Source: CAYRFQ01 sp964423615
Lineage (GTDB): Bacteria; Planctomycetota; Planctomycetia; Gemmatales; Gemmataceae
Assembly (NCBI GenBank): GCA_964423615.1
Contig: CAYRFQ010000040.1
Coordinates: forward strand, 1-59,587
Reading direction: 5' to 3'
Length of the DNA stretch: 59,587 bases
The notes under the pieces: model-generated
What the model was told of the DNA's origin: nothing
What the model saw: only the letters and a program-made list of their open reading frames with translations
Database searches by the model: none
Shown: positions 1 through 7,089 of the stretch, in pieces
How positions within the stretch are numbered: the stretch's first letter is position 1
Layout of the letters: every line of letters begins with the position of its first letter
Translations under genes and position numbers: made by a program

Positions 1-27
1 GTCTACATAAAATGTAACAAATTCGAT

Positions 28-946
28 TTGCCGTGCAAAGGGGGCGATGCACCCCACTCGAACCTCAATGGAGAGGTCAACTATGCGGCTCGACCGGGTC
101 TTGGTAGTATGAAGTTTGAGTACGAAATCGTTGAGCTATGGGAGACATCCGTCGAAGATTTGTTAACAGGTAGTGTCGGAATTCTACCGCTCGCTCTCCT
201 GGGACGACTCCCAGAAAATGTTTCTAGACAGGAAGCGTTGCGCTCAATTATTCAACGTATGGAGGAGCGACTCGTCCCGGAAACAGAATACGCTCAAGCT
301 ACTCATTGAGAGCGGTTCACGCTTGCATTGAATACAAGTTTTCCATTTTCAAAGTCCTTCTCCCGGGGTAGTCGGCTCAACAAGTGTCGTGTTTTCGATT
401 TTCAGCCCCGAAGGGGCGAAAGATCCTAGCCGTGGGTGGGAACCCACGGAACTCAAAGAACCAGAACAATCACGACTCTTATTCATCCGACCACCCTTGC
501 GGAAGAAGGCCCCAAACCCGAGCGAAGCGAGAATCATAGCGAGCGAAGCGGGAAAGGCAGCGGTTGAGGGGTTCTTGGCCTGAGAACCTTGGCGACTTCG
601 AGCCGTATCCAACACAAACGGGAAACGCTCTAATAACGTCGGCGTTTCTGTTGGCCGGACTTCGGGTGAGCCAAGATGAAGTTCGAGAACTTTTTGGAGG
701 GGTTCAACTGTTAGAAGAATCTACATCGTACATGCTGAGCCTCGAACAAGGAAAAACGAAAGCACTCAAGAGAGTCATCCTTCGCCTGGGACAACATCGG
801 TTTGGCTCGATTGGCGATGCCAACAAGCGAAACTGAACGCCATCACTGACATCAATACTTTGGATCAACTATCGATGAAAGTCATTGAGGTGAACAGTTG
901 GAAAGACCTAATCGACACAATGACTGGAACCGACTCCTCTCTGTGA
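28..946 (+). pseudogene. Broken Rpn-family (PD-(D/E)XK) nuclease-like gene
   Basis: The reading frame resembles the middle and C-terminal part of the Rpn/YhgA-like nuclease-transposase family that is abundant in planctomycetes (blocks such as GSMKFEYEIVELW, PLALLG, ITSAFLLAGLRVS, LLEESTSYMLSLEQGK). It is broken in three ways. A stop codon at 16-18 cuts off the N-terminus, which contains the catalytic core. A roughly 330-bp insertion splits the gene after codon EYA (about 295) and coding resumes at about 631 in the same frame. A frameshift near 830 moves the C-terminal tail (TDINTLDQLSMKV, SWKDLIDTM) into another frame, which ends at 944-946. Joining 295 to 631 restores an open frame that reads EYA-LITSAFLLAGL. 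The family assignment is from remembered motifs. No active nuclease is expected from this locus. Confidence 0.6.
296..624 (-). repeat. MITE-like element, copy 1 (inserted in the Rpn-like gene)
   Basis: This roughly 329-bp non-coding element interrupts the Rpn-like frame. The hexamer ACGCTC occurs on both sides (290-295 and 625-630) and looks like a target-site duplication. Imperfect terminal inverted repeats are visible at 316-335 and 605-624, matching at 15 of 20 positions, so the left edge could be 296 or 316. The core at 421-494 is almost identical to copies at 40015-40090 and 55101-55174 read in the opposite orientation. The core contains a hairpin (CCGTGGGT / ACCCACGG) and a short GC-rich hairpin next to TTTCGCCCC. 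It encodes no convincing protein. Confidence 0.75.
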
Positions 947-967
947 CAGCAAACACCTTCGCCAATC

Positions 968-1906
968 ATGACAAACCAAATTGCACTCCTCACTGCCATC
1001 CGAGAAGCTCCCCACGATCCATCACGTCGTTTGATCTACGCCGATTGGCTCGACGAGCACCACAAACCTGATGAAGCCACCCTTGTTCGGTTGCACGTTG
1101 AAATGGTGGACGCCGCCGAGACCTCTCCTGCCTTGGAGAAATTCTTTCCCGGCGAGTTGGCAGTTCGCGAAAGGTGTGACGATTCGTGGTTGGACGAATA
1201 TGAAAACTGTGTCGACCAAGGTATCGTGGCAGTGTCCGTAGCCAGGAGTTGGCTTCGGATTCGGAGACGGTTGAACGAGACGCTTCCAGTGTTGGTTCGA
1301 GAGCTGAACGAAGGAGCCAGTCATGAGGAAGTGGAAGAGCTTGAAGCATCCATCGGCGAACCTCTCCCGAAAGATCTAAAAGCCTACTTTCGAATCCACA
1401 ACGGAGCACTAGGCAGTCCAGGTCTTTTCTTCGGCCTCGAACTTTTACCAACTCACGAAGTCCAACGGAATTACGGAAATTGGGTTTCGGGTGTCGATGA
1501 GTACCCCGAACTTGACGACTGGCATGCTTCCTTTCCAGAAGGGGCAGTTCAGCAACGTTTTCTTTGCCCAGGTTGGATTCCATTGACGTACGACGGTGGA
1601 GGGAATCACATCGGTGTTGATATGGCTCCTGGGCCGAAGGGACGTCGCGGGCAAGTCATCCTATTTGGCTCGGATGACGAGCAGCATTCCGTCGTCGCCT
1701 GGAGTTGGGCTGAGTTCCTTCAGCTATTTGCGAAATTGCTTGAAGAAGCTGATTTCAGCATGGTAGTGGTTGAAGAGGGAGAGTACACCCATATCGAGGG
1801 TTACGATGTGTCGCTTTTCAACCCACCCGACTGCGCTTTCCAACACCCTCACCAAACGCTTGGCCTCATGGCCAAACGCGGAATCCTCTACGACATAAAA
1901 CCTTAA
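968..1906 (+). CDS. TIGR02996-domain / SMI1-KNR4 family protein
   Basis: The 312-residue protein starts with the TIGR02996 domain typical of Gemmata-type planctomycetes (residues about 5-40, ending in RRLIYADWLDEH). From about residue 115 to 275 it carries an SMI1/KNR4 (SUKH) fold, seen in EELEASIGEPLPKDLKAYF and in the later GGNHIGVDMAPGP and SWAEFLQLF blocks. SUKH proteins often act as immunity proteins to contact-dependent toxins or as general protein-binding modules. No toxin gene is adjacent, so a role in immunity is only a guess. No clear Shine-Dalgarno sequence precedes the ATG. The stop lies 17 bases before the thiS-thiG start, so the two may be co-transcribed. Confidence 0.8.
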   Translation: MTNQIALLTAIREAPHDPSRRLIYADWLDEHHKPDEATLVRLHVEMVDAAETSPALEKFFPGELAVRERCDDSWLDEYENCVDQGIVAVSVARSWLRIRRRLNETLPVLVRELNEGASHEEVEELEASIGEPLPKDLKAYFRIHNGALGSPGLFFGLELLPTHEVQRNYGNWVSGVDEYPELDDWHASFPEGAVQQRFLCPGWIPLTYDGGGNHIGVDMAPGPKGRRGQVILFGSDDEQHSVVAWSWAEFLQLFAKLLEEADFSMVVVEEGEYTHIEGYDVSLFNPPDCAFQHPHQTLGLMAKRGILYDIKP

Positions 1907-1923
1907 CCTAGAAACACTCACAA

Positions 1924-2964
1924 ATGATCAACATCACGATAAACGACACCACCAAGGAACTCGACCAACCACTAACACTTGCCGAACTTCTGGCCTTATT
2001 CGATATCCAGAACAAAAAAGGGATAGCCGTCGAAGTCAATCGCGAGCTTGTTCCCAGGGCCGAACACCTTGAGTATCGCGTCCAAGACGGAGACCACATC
2101 GAAGTCACGAAGTTCGTCGGTGGCGGCGAAGACCATTCCACTGTTCCCGAGGACAAACCACTCGTCGTTGGCTCGTTCACCTTTCGAAGCCGGTTGTTCA
2201 CAGGTACCGGAAAATACTCCACCTACGAACTCATGCGAGATTGCATGGAGGCGAGCGGTTGCGAAGTGACTACCGTGGCCGTCCGACGCGAGCGATTAGT
2301 CGATAAGGAAGGTCGCAATATCCTCGACTATCTTGACCTCAAGAAATTAACGATCTTGCCGAACACGGCAGGATGCTTCAGCGCCGAAGATGCCATTCGC
2401 CATGCTCGACTCGCACGCGAGATGTTGTCAGACTTGGAAAATCCCGGGGCCGAGTGGGTCAAGCTCGAATGCCTCGGCGACAAAAAGACCCTGCTCCCCG
2501 ACCCCGTCGATACGTTAAAAGCCACCGAACAACTCGTGAAAGAAGGCTTCCAGGTTCTCGTCTACACGAGCGACGACCCGATCATGGCCAAACGCCTCAA
2601 GGAAGCCGGTGCCGCAAGTGTCATGCCTGCCGGGAGTCCGATCGGGAGCGGGCAGGGCATCCTCAATCCCAACAACCTCCGCATCATTCTGGAGTACTTG
2701 AAGGACGGCGACCCGGAGTACCCTGTCATCGTTGACGCCGGAGTCGGCACAGCGAGCGACGTCTCGGTTGCGATGGAACTCGGTTGCGATGGCGTCTTGC
2801 TGAATACGGGAATCGCGAGTGCCGCCGATCCGTTGCGGATGGCGTGGGCCATGCGGTATGCTTGCGACGCCGGACGACTCGCGTATCTTGCAGGCCGGAT
2901 TCCCAAGAAACTCTACGCCACGGCGTCGAGTCCGATGGAGGGACGAATTGCCTCGTCGAAATAG
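1924..2964 (+). CDS. thiG: ThiS-ThiG fusion: sulfur carrier and thiazole synthase
   Basis: This 346-residue protein joins two thiamine-pathway enzymes. Residues 1-68 form a ThiS ubiquitin-like sulfur carrier that ends in VTKFVGGG. After a short acidic linker, residues from about 76 onward form the ThiG TIM barrel. ThiG condenses 1-deoxyxylulose 5-phosphate, dehydroglycine and the ThiS thiocarboxylate into the thiazole phosphate of thiamine. The Schiff-base lysine is most likely Lys180 in WVKLECLGD, and a phosphate-binding loop (VDAGVGTASD) is present. In free ThiS the Gly-Gly is the C-terminus and is activated as a thiocarboxylate. Here it is internal, so the fusion would need cleavage or works by another route. 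Bifunctional ThiS/ThiG annotations exist in other bacteria. No other thi gene is adjacent. Confidence 0.93.
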   Translation: MINITINDTTKELDQPLTLAELLALFDIQNKKGIAVEVNRELVPRAEHLEYRVQDGDHIEVTKFVGGGEDHSTVPEDKPLVVGSFTFRSRLFTGTGKYSTYELMRDCMEASGCEVTTVAVRRERLVDKEGRNILDYLDLKKLTILPNTAGCFSAEDAIRHARLAREMLSDLENPGAEWVKLECLGDKKTLLPDPVDTLKATEQLVKEGFQVLVYTSDDPIMAKRLKEAGAASVMPAGSPIGSGQGILNPNNLRIILEYLKDGDPEYPVIVDAGVGTASDVSVAMELGCDGVLLNTGIASAADPLRMAWAMRYACDAGRLAYLAGRIPKKLYATASSPMEGRIASSK

Positions 2965-3078
2965 GTTCTGTTGAAGGGTAACGGACCGTTCTTGGACTGG
3001 ACGTGACGCTTCCTTGGTTCGATGGGCCGAGACAAGAAAACGAAATGGAAACACCGGCTTCGTCTATCAGAACAGGTC

Positions 3079-3125
3079 GATCGTGTCGCCTACTTTCGCT
3101 GCAACTGGAAATAGGCGACACGATC
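3079..3125. terminator. Large hairpin between convergent thiS-thiG and lpdA
   Basis: The arms 3079-3092 and 3112-3125 pair perfectly over 14 bases (GATCGTGTCGCCTA / TAGGCGACACGATC). The stem continues for three more A-T pairs past one bulged C. The loop is about 12 bases. The hairpin lies between two converging genes, which suits a bidirectional terminator, but neither side has a good run of T, so a repeat or mRNA-stability element is equally possible. Confidence 0.5.
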
Positions 3126-3194
3126 GGCAAGTCTTCTCTGTCAATGAGGAGAGATCCTACGTTGAACAAATCAACAACGTCACGCACGATCCAA

Positions 3195-4595
3195 TCAATA
3201 GATGTGCGTTGCCATCCCGTGGAGTGATTCGCTGGCCTCCATCACGGTTTCGGTCAGCGTCGGATGGGCGTGAATGCTCATGGCGATGTCGCGAGACGTG
3301 GCTCCCATCTCGATCGCAAGCACGGCTTCGCCGATCATCTCGCCAGCTTCCTCGCCACAGAGTCCGATGCCAAGGACTTGATCGGTTTCCGGATCGACGA
3401 CGAGTTTGGTAATCCCGTCGTTGCGGCCTCGGGTCGTGGCTCGTCCGGATGCCTTCCAGTCGAAAAAGGCCGTTTTGACCTCGCGGCCTTCTTGTTTAGC
3501 ATCGTTCTCCATCAGTCCCGCCCAGGCAATTTCGGGGTCCGTGAAAACGACCGCCGGGATCGCTCGTACGTCCCACTCCACGCCTCGGTCTCCGGCAATC
3601 ACCTGGACCGCGAGTTTTCCTTCGTGGGAAGCCTTGTGGGCCAGCATTGGTTCCCCGGCAATGTCCCCGATGGCAAAGATGTTCGGGTCGGTCGTTCGGC
3701 GTTGTTTGTCGACCTTGACGAAACCTTTCTCGTCCACTTCGACTTTGGTGTTTTCCAGCCCGATGTTTTTCGAGTTGGGTCGGCGACCGATCGCCGCCAG
3801 GACCCGATCATAGGTGATTTCCGGTTCTTTGACTTTCGGTCCTTCGAAAGTGGCCTTCACCCCGTTACCAGTGTCTTCGAGCTTGACGACCTTTGTCCCC
3901 AACATGATCTTATCGAAGTTCCTTTTCAGTCGTCGGTGCAAGGGCTTGACCAGATCGGCATCGACCGCCGGAAGCAGGGCGTCCATGAATTCGACAACGC
4001 TCACCTTCGTTCCGAGGGCTGCGTACACAGATCCCATTTCGAGCCCGATGTAACCACCACCAATGACCAGGAGGGATTCCGGAATGTCCTTGAGTTCAAG
4101 AATCGACGTCGAATCCATCACTCGGTCACTTCCGATGTCAAAAAGTGGAATCTTCGTTGGCTGAGACCCGGTCGCGACGATGCAGTTCCGGAAACGTACC
4201 GTATCTCCGTTATCCAAACTCAGCGTTTGCGAGTCGGCGAATGTGCCTCGCGCTTGGATGTAATTAATGTTCTTCTGCTTCGAGACGTGAGCCAAATGAC
4301 CCGACATCACATCGACAATTTTGTCCTTCTTCGTTCGGAGTTTATCGATATCGATTTCCGGGGTCGAAAACTTCAATCCCCATTCGTCGGCTTCCTGAGC
4401 ATTGGTGATAAGTTTAGCCGCGTGTAATAACGCTTTGGACGGAATACATCCACAGTGCAGACATACACCACCAGGCCTTTCTCGGGCTTCAATGAGTGTC
4501 GTTTCGATACCCCGGTCAGCAGCCAGGAAAGCGGCAGCGTAGCCGCCCGGACCACCCCCGAGGACGACTAATTGGGTTTCAATGGTTTGTGCCAT
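3195..4595 (-). CDS. lpdA: Dihydrolipoyl dehydrogenase (E3)
   Basis: This 466-residue flavoprotein reoxidises the dihydrolipoyl groups of 2-oxoacid dehydrogenase complexes and passes electrons to NAD+. The FAD-binding GGGPGG lies at residues 13-18, and the redox disulfide is Cys45/Cys50 in GGVCLHCGCIPSK. Cys48 is an unusual third cysteine between the pair. An NAD-binding Rossmann motif (VIGGGYIGLEMG) and the C-terminal catalytic HAHPTLTE follow. The length is normal for the family. The E2 gene lies upstream on the same strand after a 304-base gap that contains a palindromic repeat, so E3 may have its own promoter. No E1 gene is present. Confidence 0.96.
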   Translation of the reverse strand: MAQTIETQLVVLGGGPGGYAAAFLAADRGIETTLIEARERPGGVCLHCGCIPSKALLHAAKLITNAQEADEWGLKFSTPEIDIDKLRTKKDKIVDVMSGHLAHVSKQKNINYIQARGTFADSQTLSLDNGDTVRFRNCIVATGSQPTKIPLFDIGSDRVMDSTSILELKDIPESLLVIGGGYIGLEMGSVYAALGTKVSVVEFMDALLPAVDADLVKPLHRRLKRNFDKIMLGTKVVKLEDTGNGVKATFEGPKVKEPEITYDRVLAAIGRRPNSKNIGLENTKVEVDEKGFVKVDKQRRTTDPNIFAIGDIAGEPMLAHKASHEGKLAVQVIAGDRGVEWDVRAIPAVVFTDPEIAWAGLMENDAKQEGREVKTAFFDWKASGRATTRGRNDGITKLVVDPETDQVLGIGLCGEEAGEMIGEAVLAIEMGATSRDIAMSIHAHPTLTETVMEASESLHGMATHIY

Positions 4596-4777
4596 TCGTG
4601 TTTACCTACAAAAAGAAATGGGCGGCTTGACCACCCACGGTTATAATCTGTTTCCGATTTTATTATAGGGAGCCATGAAAGAGAGTAATGATCGCATCCG
4701 GGAAACACCGGAGGACCTACTGAGGCAGGATGCATAAAACAGTAAACCAAAAATCACGATGCGAATTATCGTCTGGT

Positions 4778-4855
4778 TTCGTACGTTCATGCGGCTCGCG
4801 TGTACCGTTGGAATTCGGTCCAAAAAAGTACACGCGAGCCACGTTCACCTACGAA
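4778..4855. repeat. GCGTGTAC palindromic repeat, copy A
   Basis: Arms 4778-4805 and 4828-4855 form an imperfect inverted repeat whose inner 13 bases (GGCTCGCGTGTAC and its complement) match perfectly. The loop carries a further TTGGA / TCCAA pairing. A second copy with the same design is at 52105-52184. It lies in the 304-base gap (4596-4899) between the E2 stop and the lpdA start. Nothing else recognisable is in that gap. Confidence 0.75.
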
Positions 4856-4899
4856 TCACAAAAGCCAATCGATTTTGGATTTCACGTTCCCGACTTACC

Positions 4900-6282
4900 C
4901 TACGCATGCAACAACATCACGAGTGGGTTCTCTAATAATTCGACGAGCCGGCGAACAAAACGAGCCGCGTCCGCTCCATCAATCACTCGATGGTCGTAGG
5001 ACAGGGAGAGCGGCAACATTAATCGGGGCTTCACACTCCCATCTTCCTGGAAGACGGCTTCTTGGCGTGCTCGAGACATCCCCAAGATGGCAACTTGAGG
5101 CCAATTCACGATCGGCGTAAAGCCCACCCCGCCGATCCCGCCGAGGTTCGTGATCGTGAATGTTCCGCCGGCCAAGTCGACATGCTTGCGTTGGCGTGCC
5201 CGATCGGCTATTGCGTTCATTTCGCCCGCGAGTTCGAAGACGCTCTTCTTGTCCACATCCTTTATGACCGGAACTAACAATCCGTTGTCGGTATCGACCG
5301 CAATGCCGATGTGATAGTACTTTTTGTAGATCAGTTGGTTGTGGGGCAAGTCGAGCGACGTATTAAATTTCGGGAATTCGTGCAGGGCAATGGCCGAAGC
5401 TTTCAAGGCGAACGCCGTGACGGTCAGCTTGACATCTCGCTCCTTGCCGCGTTGTTTTCGGAAGGCTTCGAGGTCAGTGATGTCGGCCAAGTCGTGCTGC
5501 GTGACATGGGGAATCGCCGCCCACGCCAAACCCATCTGTTTGGCCGTCACCTTGCGGATCTGATCGAGCGGTTGAGCATCGATCTCCCCATGTTTGCTGA
5601 AGTCGGGCAGGGGTGGGACTTCGATTCCCGTCCCGGCAGCCGTCGATGGGCCTTGTTGATTGAGTTGACGGACGAACTTCTTGATGTCTTCTTGCGTCAC
5701 GCGACCGTTACGAGCCGTCCCTTGCACACGAGACAAATCGACGCCCAGTTCGCGGGCCAACTGTCGCGTCGCTGGGGCTGCCGGTACAAACCGCCTTTCG
5801 GGAGCTTGGCGGGCAGGCTTGGGATAAGTCAGGTCCGGTTCGTCTACCCCAGCGGGATCGTGCGAACGTTCCCCAGGCATGGTCCCTGGCATTCGATTCG
5901 CTGGCATGCCCGAAGGCTGTGGTCCTGTCCCGTTTTGACGTTCGGGTTGTGGGGCGGAAGGCGGGGCCGGAGACGCTGCGGGTGGCTCATTCTGTTGTTC
6001 ATTGACGGGAGGCATCGAAACGTCTTCTCCGCCAGACGCTCCCTCGCCCGCCTCGATCTTACAGATGACTTGGTTGGTTTCCACCGGGTCGCCTTGGTTC
6101 ACAAGGACTTCCACGATCTTCCCGTTCATCGGCGCGGGAACCGGGACCGTACTTTTGCCCGCCTCCACTTCCACCAACGTGTCGCCTTCGTTGACCGTGT
6201 CGCCGACCTTCACGGCGATCTCGACGATGGTCCCCTCTTCTCCCGTCTCCGTCAGTTCGGGCAACCGAATTTCACTAGCCAT
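4900..6282 (-). CDS. 2-oxoacid dehydrogenase dihydrolipoyl acyltransferase (E2)
   Basis: The 460-residue protein has the full E2 layout. A lipoyl domain covers residues 1-80 with the lipoyl lysine at Lys43 (VEVEAGKSTV). A Pro/Gln-rich linker follows, then an E3-binding domain at about 160-200 (TRQLARELGVDLSRV). The catalytic domain ends with the active-site block DHRVIDG. It transfers acyl groups to CoA in a pyruvate or branched-chain 2-oxoacid dehydrogenase complex; the sequence alone does not settle the substrate. I chose the ATG at 6282 (MASEIRLPE) because GGGAGAG lies just upstream, not the ATG seven codons earlier. It shares strand and pathway with lpdA. E1 must be encoded outside this window. 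Confidence 0.94.
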   Translation of the reverse strand: MASEIRLPELTETGEEGTIVEIAVKVGDTVNEGDTLVEVEAGKSTVPVPAPMNGKIVEVLVNQGDPVETNQVICKIEAGEGASGGEDVSMPPVNEQQNEPPAASPAPPSAPQPERQNGTGPQPSGMPANRMPGTMPGERSHDPAGVDEPDLTYPKPARQAPERRFVPAAPATRQLARELGVDLSRVQGTARNGRVTQEDIKKFVRQLNQQGPSTAAGTGIEVPPLPDFSKHGEIDAQPLDQIRKVTAKQMGLAWAAIPHVTQHDLADITDLEAFRKQRGKERDVKLTVTAFALKASAIALHEFPKFNTSLDLPHNQLIYKKYYHIGIAVDTDNGLLVPVIKDVDKKSVFELAGEMNAIADRARQRKHVDLAGGTFTITNLGGIGGVGFTPIVNWPQVAILGMSRARQEAVFQEDGSVKPRLMLPLSLSYDHRVIDGADAARFVRRLVELLENPLVMLLHA

Positions 6283-7089
6283 ATAGTCTCTCCCGTCACG
6301 CACTGGATTGTGTTTGCTGGAGCGTCTGAGGTCTGCAGCACGAATATCGTCGTCTCGGTTCTGCTTGTGGCCAAGCAGATTCCGTTCGTCGGGAGTGGAT
6401 TACAGGAACGCCAACCCGAAGAGACGGTCGGACTCATCTGTGTCGCGTTCGTGACGGTTGGGCAAACCGGTCCATGGTCCCAGGCCCACGGTCAACCTCC
6501 GTCGCCGCTTCAGCGGCTCCAGATGACAAACCACGACCTGTGTTCATCCGAATCGACCCACCGTCAGCGACCACTCTGACACGAGCCCAAAACGCACAAA
6601 ACAAGAGTTTCCATTGTTGCCCCTTGTTTGCCCTTCGGGTTGGTGAGAGCCTTCGCCAGCGTCGCACGATCCAACAAGACCCGACTCTCTATTGTATACG
6701 AGAAGTCCGGCCGTTTGGGAGGTGGGGCAACACCACGAGTTCCGACAGCGATTTGGCTTTTCGTTACAAACCTGACAGGACGAGCAGTTGGACCGGGCCT
6801 TGATTCCACATTTCCGCACTGGCGATTCGTTGTTAGCGAGTGGTTAACTTTTCGTCAGTATAGAGTAGATCGGGTCGTCTGCCGGGTCTCCGGTCCCAGA
6901 AATCGGGAAACGGAGGAAATCTTGGGCGAGTTGATTCTGCTTGCCAAGGTGAGTCGACTTTGCAACAATCAGCAAGTCTTATCGATGACTCCAGGTTCTT
7001 TATCTGAACCCGTAGGTCAATTGCCGACGACCTATCGGGGGGCCTTGGGCCAAACCACGCGTCTCACTGTCGGGGGAGTTTTAGCACTT
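6283..7089. other. Gene-free divergent region between E2 and the beta-propeller gene
   Basis: About 800 bases separate two divergent genes. The propeller frame stays open back to about 6628, but the extension shows no family resemblance, lies before a clear signal peptide and is preceded by no ribosome-binding site. Promoters for both genes are expected here, but none is clear enough to mark. Confidence 0.4.

Noticed and set aside
389..583. Short frames inside the MITE-like copies (389-583, 349-615 and 39994-40200)
   Set aside because: They are translations of a non-coding repeat and appear only where the repeat occurs.
3264..4427. A 387-codon plus-strand frame over lpdA
   Set aside because: It is the antisense shadow of a complete dihydrolipoyl dehydrogenase.
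5311..6579. A 422-codon plus-strand frame over the E2 gene
   Set aside because: It is the antisense shadow of a well-supported lipoyl/E2 protein.
6628..7089. N-terminal extension of the beta-propeller protein
   Set aside because: The frame is open, but a signal peptide and ribosome-binding site place the start at 7090.
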